NCBI RefSeq assembly: GCF_900111095.1
Contig: NZ_FOGB01000004.1
Span: 295,544 to 359,543, forward strand
Direction: 5' to 3'
DNA from: Amphritea atlantica
Lineage (GTDB): Bacteria > Pseudomonadota > Gammaproteobacteria > Pseudomonadales > Balneatricaceae
DNA: 64,000 bases
Made by a program: the position numbers and the translations under genes
Notes under the pieces: model-generated
What the model was told of the DNA's origin: nothing
Seen by the model: the letters and a program-made list of their open reading frames with translations, nothing else
Databases searched by the model: none
Shown here: positions 1 through 7,417 of the stretch, piece after piece
Layout: each line of letters starts with the position of its first letter
Numbering within the stretch: the stretch's first letter is position 1

Positions 1-739
1 GTGCCACCGGATATTCTGAACGCAGATAGATATAACCCTGGTCAGCACCCACAGCGAGGCCCGCGATGGTCATCCCCTCAATCAGCATATAGGGATCGGC
101 TTCCATCACCATCCGGTCAGCAAAGGTGCCGGAATCCCCTTCGTCGGCGTTGCAGACGATATATTTTTGCCCCAACTTATCGTTACGAGCTTTGCCCGGG
201 GTCGCATCGAGCACCGTTTGCCATTTGATGCCGGTGGGGAAGGCTGCGCCACCACGGCCACGCAGACCGGAGGTTTTCACCTCATCAACAATTGACTGCC
301 CCTCCATCACCAACGCTTTTTTCAGACCATTAAAACCATCCAGCCGCTGGTAATCCTCCAGTGACACCGGGTCGGTAATACCGGCGCGGGCAAAGGTTAG
401 CCGCTGCTGTTTTTTAAGGTAGGGGATCTCTTCGGTGAGTCCCTGACACAGCGGGTGTGAAGTTTCGCCGCTGAGAAATGCCTGATCAAACAGACTGTCG
501 ATATCCTTAGTTTCAACCGGTCCGTAAGCGATTCGTCCGCCAGCGGTTTCAACCTCCACCAGGGGTTCCAGCCAGAACAGGCCCCGGGAGCCGTTGCGGA
601 TGATCTCGATGGTTTCGCCACGGTTCTCAGCTTCTGCTGCAATTTCGCAGGCCAGACGATCTGCACCCATGGCCAGCGCTGTAGTGTCCCGGGGGATAAA
701 GATCTTTGTCATTGTATTATTTGTTACTGAACTGGACAT
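1..739 (-). CDS. fdsB: NAD-dependent formate dehydrogenase, beta (NuoF-like) subunit, 3'-truncated by window edge
   Basis: This is the flavoprotein subunit of a soluble, molybdenum-dependent formate dehydrogenase. It carries FMN and passes electrons from formate to NAD+. About 246 codons are visible; the rest lies left of the window. An N-terminal thioredoxin-like part (about residues 10-110) is followed by the NuoF-type glycine motif GRGGAAFPTGIKW and by NADEGDSGTFADR, the form typical of FdsB. I chose the ATG at 739 because it overlaps the fdsG stop as TGATG, which implies translational coupling; an internal ATG at 712 is an alternative. The alpha subunit (fdsA) and accessory genes should follow outside the window. 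The family call is firm; the missing C-terminus cannot be assessed. Confidence 0.9.
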   Translation of the reverse strand, partial: MSSSVTNNTMTKIFIPRDTTALAMGADRLACEIAAEAENRGETIEIIRNGSRGLFWLEPLVEVETAGGRIAYGPVETKDIDSLFDQAFLSGETSHPLCQGLTEEIPYLKKQQRLTFARAGITDPVSLEDYQRLDGFNGLKKALVMEGQSIVDEVKTSGLRGRGGAAFPTGIKWQTVLDATPGKARNDKLGQKYIVCNADEGDSGTFADRMVMEADPYMLIEGMTIAGLAVGADQGYIYLRSEYPVA

Positions 740-1230
740 CAGTGAACCTCCAGCGTTTGCGAACGCAGCTCATCGACCAACTGATCAAATTTTTCCGGAG
801 TGACCCGGCCGACGATCTCATCATTGATTCGTACTGAGGGAGAGCAGGCGCAGTTACCCAGACAGTAAACCTCTTCCAGCGTGATATTCTGATCGCTGGT
901 GGTGCCGTGATAATCCACCCCCAGAGTTGCCTTGGCATGGGCTTCCAGTTGACGTGCGCCCATCGACTGACAGGCCTCAGCGCGGCAAACCTCAATGGTG
1001 TGTTTGCCCGGGGCGGTTGAGCGGAACTGGTGATAAAAACTGATTACGCCGTGGATATCCGCGCGGGACTGATTCAGTGCTTCTGCGATCAGCGGAACAG
1101 ACTCCGGGGGGATATAGCCCAGTCGGTTCTGGATCTCATGGAGGATCGGTAGCAGGGCTCCGGGTTTATGCTGTAAACCGGAGATGACTTCCCTGACTAG
1201 CGGCAACATCTGCTCGTTAACTGCGGTCAT
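739..1230 (-). CDS. fdsG: NAD-dependent formate dehydrogenase, gamma (NuoE-like) subunit
   Basis: This 163-residue subunit has a thioredoxin-like fold and binds one [2Fe-2S] cluster in the formate dehydrogenase diaphorase module. The helical N-terminal NuoE signature (LGYIPPESV, ISFYHQF) is present. The four cluster cysteines are C82 and C87 (CRAEAC) and C123 and C127 (CLGNC). It is the first gene of the minus-strand operon and overlaps fdsB by one base (TGATG). A regulator is transcribed divergently, with a perfect dyad in the 130-bp gap. Length and motif spacing match FdsG rather than respiratory NuoE, and the following gene is FdsB-like, so a formate dehydrogenase role is favoured over Complex I. 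Confidence 0.92.
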   Translation of the reverse strand: MTAVNEQMLPLVREVISGLQHKPGALLPILHEIQNRLGYIPPESVPLIAEALNQSRADIHGVISFYHQFRSTAPGKHTIEVCRAEACQSMGARQLEAHAKATLGVDYHGTTSDQNITLEEVYCLGNCACSPSVRINDEIVGRVTPEKFDQLVDELRSQTLEVH

Positions 1231-1246
1231 TTTTTTATTCTCTTAA

Positions 1247-1270
1247 ACATATGAAGTTTAGTTCATATGT
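1247..1270. promoter_or_regulatory. Perfect inverted repeat between fdsG and the divergent regulator; candidate operator
   Basis: ACATATGAA and TTCATATGT form a perfect 9-bp dyad separated by six bases. It lies 17 bp upstream of the fdsG start and about 90 bp upstream of the regulator start. A further CATATGAA half-site overlaps the regulator start at about 1364. Position and symmetry suggest the binding site of the adjacent HTH regulator; this is inference only. Confidence 0.5.
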
Positions 1271-1360
1271 CTCTGTATTGAGGTGATAATACGTGAGTTA
1301 TGTACTTTATAGCTCTGTTTAAAGTAGCATTAGTCGCTGTTATACGAAATATGAAATATT

Positions 1361-2440
1361 ATGCATATGAAACGAATTCAGGTTGTGCCAAGCTGGTCGT
1401 TCCGGGATTCCGGTGGTAACCAGTTGAATCCCCAACTATTTTCTCTACTGGGGGCAATACATGACACGGGTAAACTGACCGAGGCGACGTCGCAAATAGG
1501 CATCTCTTACCGTCATGGTTGGAATCTGCTGAATACCTGGGCGGCATTTTTTGGTTTACCACTGGTGGATATGCAGAAGGGTAAAGGTGCGACACTGTCA
1601 GCCCTGGGAGAGAAGTTACTCTGGGCAGAGCAGCGGGTGCTGGCGCGTCTGGAGCCCCAGTTAGAGAGTCTGGCGTCTGAGTTGAATCTGGAGATTCACC
1701 GTGCCCTGGAAGGGGTGAGTCCATTGCTGCGACTGCATGCCAGTTACGGTTATGCGGTGGCGTTGTTACCGGGCTTCTCTGACGATATCCAACTGGACCT
1801 GCAGTATAAGAGTGCCGAGGAAGCGCTGGCCTCGCTCAACCGTGGCGCCTGTGATCTGGCGGGTTTTCACGTGCCGGTGAACGGCCGGGCCGGGGGGATG
1901 AGCGATGCACTCTATGAAACCTATAGTCGTCACCTGAAACCCCGGGTGCATAAGATCGTTAAATTCATCACCCGGCAGCAGGGATTGATGGTTAAACCCG
2001 GTAATCCAAAACAGATAGCCGGGCTTAAAGATCTGCTGCGCAAAGAGGTGAAATTCATCAACCGTCAGAAGGACTCCGGTACCCGCGCACTGCTGGATGA
2101 ACTGCTGCTGCGTGAGGGCGTTAACAGTAAGAAGATCAGCGGTTTTGCCGATGAGGAGTTTACCCACTCAGCGGTCGCCGCTTTTGTGGCAGCGGGGATG
2201 GCAGATGTCGGCATGGGGGTGGAAGCCGCCGCCCGCCAGTTTGGTCTCGATTTTATACCGTTATCTTCTGAGCACTACCTGTTGGTGTGCCATAGCAAAA
2301 CCCTGAAACAGGAAGCGATGGGACGGTTGTTGGCGAGTATTAGGGGAGAAGCGTTCCAGCAAGCGGTGCTGAAACTGCCCGGGTATTCACCGGATGAGTG
2401 TGGGGTGGTGGTGCCGGTTGACTCTATTTTTACTGGATAG
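1361..2440 (+). CDS. ModE-like HTH regulator with periplasmic-binding-protein-like effector domain, likely formate dehydrogenase regulator
   Basis: This 359-residue protein has an N-terminal ModE/LysR-like winged helix (about residues 15-90, with LLGAIHDTGKLTEATSQIG and the RHGWNLL recognition region). A long domain resembling the type-2 periplasmic-binding fold found in molybdate-responsive and MoeA-associated proteins follows (FINRQKDSGTRALLDELL, GMADVGMGVEAAA). Such proteins sense a small anion. Formate dehydrogenase needs a molybdopterin cofactor and the gene is divergent from fdsGB, so control of fds by molybdate, formate or a related ligand is likely but unproven. ATG 1361 and ATG 1367 are both possible starts. 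No strong ribosome-binding site is visible. Confidence 0.75.
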   Translation: MHMKRIQVVPSWSFRDSGGNQLNPQLFSLLGAIHDTGKLTEATSQIGISYRHGWNLLNTWAAFFGLPLVDMQKGKGATLSALGEKLLWAEQRVLARLEPQLESLASELNLEIHRALEGVSPLLRLHASYGYAVALLPGFSDDIQLDLQYKSAEEALASLNRGACDLAGFHVPVNGRAGGMSDALYETYSRHLKPRVHKIVKFITRQQGLMVKPGNPKQIAGLKDLLRKEVKFINRQKDSGTRALLDELLLREGVNSKKISGFADEEFTHSAVAAFVAAGMADVGMGVEAAARQFGLDFIPLSSEHYLLVCHSKTLKQEAMGRLLASIRGEAFQQAVLKLPGYSPDECGVVVPVDSIFTG

Positions 2441-2504
2441 ATAGTAGATTGGACTGGATTGGTAGTCATCTGGTAAGGTTGCCAGATCGCTGCTGCGCGG
2501 CTAG

Positions 2505-3110
2505 CCAGATGTCGCTTCGCCACTTGCTGAAAAACATCTGTACTATGTTTTGTGGGAGCCAGCTTTTGTTGGAGTCACGCCCCCGTGGTGATGATCTTGC
2601 TCTCCTCAGTGTTCTCTGTGGTAACAATCATTAGCAGTTTTTTCCTAAACAGATGCTCGCGCTGTTCTTAGCGTTGAGATAAGAGACAAGCTGGCGACCA
2701 TTAATTCAGCAATCATAGCGCTGACGAGTGCCGTTGCTTCGCAATTAGCCAGACGTGGCTTTGCCACTTGCTGAAAAACATCTGTACTATGTTTTTTGGG
2801 AGCCAACTTTGTGGGAGCCACGCCCCCGTGGCGATGATCTTGCTCTCCTCAGTGTTCTCTGTGCCCTCTGTGGTAACAATCATTAGCAGTTTTTTTTCCT
2901 AAACAGATTCTCGCGCTGTTCTTAGCGTTGAGATAAGAGACAAGCCGGCGACAGTTAATTCAGCAATCATAGCGCTGACCAATGTCTGAGCTGGAACACT
3001 TCTGAATTGTGTTTTTTGTGGGAGCCACGCCCCCGTGGCGATGATCTTTGCTCTCCTCAGTGCCCTCTGTGTTCTCTGTGGTAAAAAATCATTAGCAGTT
3101 TTCTTTTCTA
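2505..3110. repeat. Three imperfect tandem copies of a roughly 210-245 bp composite repeat
   Basis: The 776-bp gap 2441-3216 holds no convincing gene. Copies begin near 2505, 2749 and about 2996 (the third is partial). Each contains a GTGGGAGCCACGCCCCCGTG REP-like palindrome and a TCCTCAGTGTTCTCTGTG block ending in CTCTGTGGTAA. The first two copies also share a small GCCACTTGCTG hairpin block and a long identical stretch ending in CAATCATAGCGCTGAC. Related fragments occur at 4481-4630 and elsewhere. Copies differ by small indels, so this is an old array, not an assembly duplicate. No transposase is associated. Confidence 0.85.
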
Positions 3111-3216
3111 ATAAAGATGCGCGTAAGTGTTGCGATTAGACATAGTTCCGATACCTAGAACTATCAGGCTGGCGCCGGGTGGCATAGAGCCACCCATAAC
3201 CTAGGTTTCTGGACTG

Positions 3217-3807
3217 TTAAGAGGCGCTGGCCCCTATCTTTCTTACCTGCTTCAACCAGCGCTCGACTGCCGCGGGTTTCGCATGGCTGGCACCACTGAA
3301 CTGGATGATTCGGGTTGGTTTGAACCCGATAAAGCCAAATATCTGTTTACGCAACTGATGGTGCACCGCGTTTTTATAAAGTAGCCGCATGAACAGGTTG
3401 GGTGTATCTGATGTGACTATTACCCGTGCGGTGCGGCCTGCCAGCATTGGGCTGGGTATGCCGAATTTTGTGACTTGTGTATCAAACACACGTCCAGGCA
3501 GAAAAGCACGGTCAAACAGGCCCTTTAGTTTTGCCGGTAAACCACCCCACCACAGGGGCGTCGACATCACCAGATGTTCACACCACTCCAGATCGTTAAG
3601 CACTTTTTCTAACACGGGTTCAAGTGGCTTATAGGTTGTGTATCCCGCGAAACCATAATCACTGTCAAATTCCATATCGTGCAGGTGAGCCATGCGAACT
3701 TCATGGCCGGCTTCACGGGCTGCATCTGCGTAGGATTCGAGCAGGGCTTTTGAAAGAGATTTTTGAGCCGGATGGCCATTGAGTATGTAGATTCGTTTGT
3801 TATTCAT
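3217..3807 (-). CDS. Flavodoxin-fold NAD(P)H oxidoreductase (quinone reductase family)
   Basis: This 196-residue protein belongs to the flavodoxin_2 family of FMN/FAD-dependent NAD(P)H:quinone reductases (MdaB/KefF/NQO1 group). Visible signatures are the N-terminal beta strand and phosphate loop YILNGHPAQKSLSKAL, and TPLWWGGLPAKLKGLFDRAF, the conserved flavin/substrate segment. I chose ATG 3807 because AAGGAA lies seven bases upstream and the protein then starts directly with the flavodoxin strand; upstream in-frame ATGs would run through the operator. It is divergent from a TetR regulator, with two perfect dyads between them, so it is probably repressed by that regulator and induced by an electrophile or quinone. 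The substrate is not known. Confidence 0.85.
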   Translation of the reverse strand: MNNKRIYILNGHPAQKSLSKALLESYADAAREAGHEVRMAHLHDMEFDSDYGFAGYTTYKPLEPVLEKVLNDLEWCEHLVMSTPLWWGGLPAKLKGLFDRAFLPGRVFDTQVTKFGIPSPMLAGRTARVIVTSDTPNLFMRLLYKNAVHHQLRKQIFGFIGFKPTRIIQFSGASHAKPAAVERWLKQVRKIGASAS

Positions 3808-3824
3808 GGGTAGGTTCCTTAAAT

Positions 3825-3863
3825 TGACCATGGTCATTATTAATGTAAAAATGACCGCGGTCA
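3825..3863. promoter_or_regulatory. Paired palindromes, probable TetR operator
   Basis: TGACCATGGTCA (3825-3836) and TGACCGCGGTCA (3852-3863) are both perfect 12-bp palindromes with the same TGACC half-site. Their centres are 27 bp apart. They lie between the divergent oxidoreductase (start 3807) and TetR gene (start 3908). Twin dyads in this position are the usual layout for TetR-family autoregulation and repression of the neighbour. Confidence 0.75.
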
Positions 3864-3907
3864 ATATATTTATTGCCATCAATTGCTTTTACGGGCATCA
3901 TGCGCAC

Positions 3908-4480
3908 ATGACAAAAACCGTACAGAAACGCACACTCGCCACTCGCGCACGACTCGTTGAAGCGGCAAGTAACGTTATTGCCGAAAATGGCTATGAAGCG
4001 CTGCGCGTCGAAGAGGTGGTAAAGAGGGCGGGTGTTGCTAAAGGCACTTTTTTTGCCCACTTTGCTGATAAAGATGCCCTGATGGATCGCTTAATTGGCG
4101 AGGGGATCAACCGTTGTTTAGATGAGCTGGAGCAGTGCAAAGCCCCTGCGGATGTTGAAGAACTGGTGGCTACACTCATGCCATTGCTGGAGTTTATGAC
4201 CTGTGAAAGATATGTCTTTGATGTGATTCTGCGTTACTCTGGAGCAGCTGCGATCGAGCAGATAGGGGATATTGCGATGACCTTTGAACGCCATGGCCAG
4301 GTGGTATCGGCATGGCTTGCAGATGGACCGTTTCGCCGTGATGTCAGCACGCAGCTATTAGCAGAAGGGATTCAGGCTTTTTCGGTACAGGCGATGGCGC
4401 TTAACTTTTGCGCACTGCATGCCAGCGAAAGCATAGAAAGCCGTTTGCTCACCTATCTCAGGGCATGGCTTATTGTTTAA
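3908..4480 (+). CDS. TetR/AcrR family transcriptional regulator
   Basis: This 190-residue protein has a canonical TetR N-terminal HTH (about residues 10-58: TRARLVEAASNVIAENGYEA, then VVKRAGVAKGTFFAHFADKD) and a helical ligand-binding C-terminal domain of usual length. The ATG at 3908 puts the HTH ten residues from the N-terminus; longer in-frame starts would overlap the operator dyads and add a non-conserved extension. It most likely represses itself and the divergent flavodoxin-fold reductase. The inducer cannot be read from the sequence. Confidence 0.85.
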   Translation: MTKTVQKRTLATRARLVEAASNVIAENGYEALRVEEVVKRAGVAKGTFFAHFADKDALMDRLIGEGINRCLDELEQCKAPADVEELVATLMPLLEFMTCERYVFDVILRYSGAAAIEQIGDIAMTFERHGQVVSAWLADGPFRRDVSTQLLAEGIQAFSVQAMALNFCALHASESIESRLLTYLRAWLIV

Positions 4481-4630
4481 AGCAGTAGCCAGATGTCGCT
4501 TTGCCACTTGCAAAAAATATCTGAATTGTCCTTTTTGTGGGAGCCGGCTTTTGTGGGAGCCACGCCCCGTGGCGATTTTCCTTGTTCTCCTCAGTGTGCT
4601 CTGTGCCCTCTGTGGTAAAAACAGATTAGC
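4481..4630. repeat. Fourth copy of the composite REP/CTCTGTGG repeat
   Basis: Immediately after the TetR stop lies the same module order as in the 2505-3110 array: a GCCAGATGTCGC hairpin block, two GTGGGAGC palindromic segments (about 4536-4577) and a TCCTCAGTGTGCTCTGTG block (about 4588-4620). This part of the 230-bp gap 4481-4710 contains no gene. It is a dispersed copy of the array unit. Confidence 0.8.
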
Positions 4631-4710
4631 CGCATCCTGGAGGACAGGCTTTAAAATAAGCCAGTTCTTTATTGCAGCCCTCTTTTTTAGTTCCCCTTAT
4701 TTCAATCCCT

Positions 4711-5331
4711 TTATTTCAATAAAGTCTCGATACGTGCCAGTTTTAAATCATCTGGCGCTTTTTCCCGAAGGAGCCTGACTATCTGATCGATATCCTTGCC
4801 GGATATCAATGGGATGTTGCTTTTGGTTTTAAGGTGTTTATTGGCCCCTAACCCGGAATAAAAGCGAACAAAATTTTCATTACGGGTGATCACGGCTTCC
4901 TGCAGGGGTGTCATTCCATAGTCGTTAAACTGATCAATGTAGGCACCGCGGCTTTGATAATGCTGAGCTAACGACATAATCTGCTCATCACACTCTGATT
5001 CGCCCAACTCTGATGCGGTCAGCAAAATGTGAAATACACTTTGATTACTTACCAGGCTGTCAGTGATAACAAAGTGGTCGTTAAACAGCATCTGATCCCA
5101 GCGAAGCAGGTAGGGGATGTAGGGGGCCAGATAGTCAAACCCCTGGAACAGCGCACCATCATTCTGTTGGATCTCTTGCTGATTTTTGCAGCCTGCAATG
5201 GCCGCATAAGTAATCTGAAATGAGGGAGGAGACGCTGCTTTCATCAGCCCCGTCATCAGAAGCAGATAACCGATCGCCGCAACAGCAAAAAGTAAAACAA
5301 TACCCAGTGGAATAATAATCAGCTTTTTCAT
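4711..5331 (-). CDS. Membrane-anchored protein with one ankyrin-like repeat, function unknown
   Basis: This 206-residue protein starts with a single hydrophobic segment (about residues 4-30) that would anchor it in the inner membrane or act as an uncleaved signal. The middle part is not recognised. Residues about 140-172 read as an ankyrin-type unit (YGMTPLQEAVITRNENFVRF, then LGANKHLKT). It ends with a short charged helix. It is flanked by repeats and has no operon partner within about 100 bp. It could belong to the periplasmic ankyrin proteins found near effector or catalase genes elsewhere, but nothing here shows that. Confidence 0.6.
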   Translation of the reverse strand: MKKLIIIPLGIVLLFAVAAIGYLLLMTGLMKAASPPSFQITYAAIAGCKNQQEIQQNDGALFQGFDYLAPYIPYLLRWDQMLFNDHFVITDSLVSNQSVFHILLTASELGESECDEQIMSLAQHYQSRGAYIDQFNDYGMTPLQEAVITRNENFVRFYSGLGANKHLKTKSNIPLISGKDIDQIVRLLREKAPDDLKLARIETLLK

Positions 5332-5449
5332 TTACTCATCCTTGAGAGCAGTTTCATTTAAATGATTCGGGCTCTGTTAGCTTTTGTGTTGAAGAGTATA
5401 GCGCGTTGGCAAAAGGTTTAAGCTAACCCTTATTGCCAAGTATTTAAGG

Positions 5450-6115
5450 CTACTTGACGAAAATTTTATACTCAATGTCCTGGGCCATTTTACTATATGC
5501 ACCTTTTTCACGGTTATACATCGCATTGAATTTTAAAATATGAGCGCCCTTTGCAAGCGGTTTCAGCATGACCCAATAGCCATCTGTTGCTGCAGGGTAT
5601 AGGTTTGGCGGGCTGTATCTCTTTGGAACTAATCCCAGCAAATTAAAGCAGTCCTGAGAAGCGACCCTCATGCTTGTCGGATTTAGCGCTTTCATTGAAT
5701 CCAGCTCTACCTGGATGGAAAGCAACTCGTCATTATTAAGTGCCGCACTTCTTTTAGCACTGTCACAGGACATTGAGCCTTCCGTTCTGGGCCAGTAAGC
5801 CATATTTATTACAGGAAAGAATATGTACTTTCCCTGAGGTATTTCACATCTTCTTTTGATTTTTGATGTACCGTAACCGCCAGCAAGAAACCATACTTCA
5901 CCTTGTTGCCCTACATGGCAATATTTACCTGTAGTGTCACGAACCGGGCTGATCTCTTTTGGCATTGTGTACGTCCACTGCCACCACATATTGGCATATT
6001 CATCCAGATGCTTACCTGATACGGATTCTCCCGGATTGACTATGGCGTCTTCGAACGACAATGCATATGAGTTTGTTGCCAAACAAATTGATACTGCTAA
6101 AAAGATTCTTTTCAT
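5450..6115 (-). CDS. Secreted conserved hypothetical protein with WWQW motif
   Basis: With the ATG at 6115 the protein is about 221 residues and begins with a clean Sec signal peptide (MKRIFLAVSICLATNSYA, cleavage predicted after YA). An ATG at 6124 would add three residues. The mature part contains a tryptophan-rich segment (YANMWWQWTYTMP), a short glycine-rich stretch and at least four cysteines that could form disulfides. I do not recognise an enzymatic motif. The aromatic and glycine pattern suggests a beta-rich periplasmic or secreted domain. No neighbour clarifies the role. Confidence 0.6.
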   Translation of the reverse strand: MKRIFLAVSICLATNSYALSFEDAIVNPGESVSGKHLDEYANMWWQWTYTMPKEISPVRDTTGKYCHVGQQGEVWFLAGGYGTSKIKRRCEIPQGKYIFFPVINMAYWPRTEGSMSCDSAKRSAALNNDELLSIQVELDSMKALNPTSMRVASQDCFNLLGLVPKRYSPPNLYPAATDGYWVMLKPLAKGAHILKFNAMYNREKGAYSKMAQDIEYKIFVK

Positions 6116-6184
6116 TACTTCCATGTTCCAGTTTGAGGTTACCACAAGCCGTATTTAGGGGGCGTTTTACACTTTGTTGCTGTA

Positions 6185-6544
6185 CTAAGGAGTATATACA
6201 TAGGTGTACGCCACTAGCCCAGCCAACCAGGGCCCAAGCCATATACTCATAAGGCCAAGAAAGAATACAAAACCTTCAAAGCCCCGTGTTGTGATCAGGT
6301 AGTAAGGCAGGGCGACTGGCCAGAAGAGGTAAATGAGAAAACCAAAATCAAATGGTTTCTTAAAATTATTTGTCTCTGAGTCGGCGATCACCCAAATAAT
6401 AGTAATAACGAGAAATATGAACCCCCAGAGAGACTGCGTTTCATCTGAAACGACCTCTCCCTGGCTGTTAAGCATGACCTCTACTACAGCCATTCCGAAT
6501 GAGAGTAGAAGCAGTGAAGCAATAGAAAAATTTTTCTTACTCAT
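6185..6544 (-). CDS. Small multi-pass membrane protein, function unknown
   Basis: The roughly 119-residue product has a basic N-terminus (MSKKNF) and about four hydrophobic segments: LLLLSFGMAVVEVML, GFIFLVITIIWVIA, FGFLIYLFWPVALPYYLI and FVFFLGLMSIWLGPWLAGLV. It looks like an inner-membrane protein of an uncharacterised family. ATG 6544 was chosen; an ATG at 6559 would add five residues, and neither has a strong ribosome-binding site. It lies 69 bp downstream of the start of the secreted WWQW protein on the same strand. Confidence 0.5.
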   Translation of the reverse strand: MSKKNFSIASLLLLSFGMAVVEVMLNSQGEVVSDETQSLWGFIFLVITIIWVIADSETNNFKKPFDFGFLIYLFWPVALPYYLITTRGFEGFVFFLGLMSIWLGPWLAGLVAYTYVYTP

Positions 6545-6611
6545 GATTACAGATAACATTTATTGTCAGACTGACGAGGACCCGGGCCGGATAACATTGG
6601 GAAAAGGCATA

Positions 6612-6735
6612 TATCGATAAGAGATAAAAGAGGCAGTGCTGAACATCGTAATCTCCATTAAGACAAAACGAGAATGCGCGGTAGCATTCTTAACCCGGTG
6701 GAGAATCCCACCAGCGCTTTAACCTTTCCCTTTGT
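6612..6735 (-). repeat. Roughly 115-bp dispersed element, copy 1 (inverted relative to the copy at 13300-13420)
   Basis: Read on the minus strand, this stretch matches 13300-13420 on the plus strand for over 100 bp. Shared parts are AACGCTGGTGG-type and CTCCACCGG hairpin arms, the identical block GCGCATTCTCGTTTTGTCTT, and an ATGTTCAGYACTKCCTCTTT tail. Similarity ends abruptly outside. No transposase or terminal repeat is visible. It could be a non-autonomous mobile element or a structured RNA. Confidence 0.7.
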
Positions 6736-6840
6736 TTACCCGATTTTTGCGCATTATATGGAGCAGCAAAAAGGCCTTTCTATAACGATAAAATGAGCAT
6801 AACGGCTGGATTGAAAAAAATAAACTGCTAGTTTTTCTCT

Positions 6841-7245
6841 TCCTCGGTGTTCTCTGTGCTCTCTGTGGTAAAAATACCTTCAAAAAATTGTCACCACAGA
6901 GGACACAGAGAGCACCGAGGGTTTATATACAGGCCTCTATGAAACAGTCCTTAGTTTGCCCTGTCCTGGGGCGGCTTATACGCTTTCTCTGGCAAGCGAC
7001 GCAGTCGCGTCGAACCACGAGAGTTTGTTTCTATACAGCTCCCCTCTGGTCCATCCGTGGTAAAAATACCCTCAAAAAATTATCACCACAGAGAACACCG
7101 AGGACACAGAGAAGAGCAAAGGCACATCTATCGGGATGTTCGCGTTGTTATTCTGTGCATGCTACTGCCCTGTCCTGGGGCGGCTCTTACACTTTTTCTG
7201 GCAAGCGACGCAGTCGCGTCGAGCCACGAACAACAAGCTACGTCT
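6841..7245. repeat. Two direct copies of a roughly 190-bp repeat containing inverted CTCTGTGG arms
   Basis: The 873-bp gap 6545-7417 carries no convincing gene. At 6841-6920 a CTCTGTGGTAAAAATACC arm faces its inverse (CACCACAGAGGACACAGAG), so the two can form a long hairpin. A similar pair occurs at about 7023-7112. Between and after them, CCTGTCCTGGGGCGGC and GGCAAGCGACGCAGTCGCGT occur twice (about 6960-7015 and 7169-7222), which defines direct repeats about 190-210 bp apart. Confidence 0.8.
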
Positions 7246-7417
7246 TAGCCTTTCTCCCGTCTGGCACAAACCATGCTACTAACTCTCTATAAAGACCGGT
7301 TTACGGAAAAACAGTTCTATCAGCTCTTTTGTGGTGCATGGGTGTGCACTACAGGAAATCTTCTGCACTGGATTTGTGCGTTTTTCGGGCCGTTTCAGAG
7401 GGTTAAGTCAGGAGTTT

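Noticed and set aside
2505..3110. Possible CRISPR array
   Set aside because: Repeat units are over 200 bp, imperfect, palindromic inside, and there are no regular unique spacers or cas genes.
4473..4778. 101-codon frame after the tetR stop
   Set aside because: Covers the interspersed repeat and the antisense end of the ankyrin-like gene; no supporting signals.
6888..7292. 134-codon frame in the repeat block before the sensor kinase
   Set aside because: It is made of repeat sequence read twice (the same peptide recurs) and shows no protein-like features.
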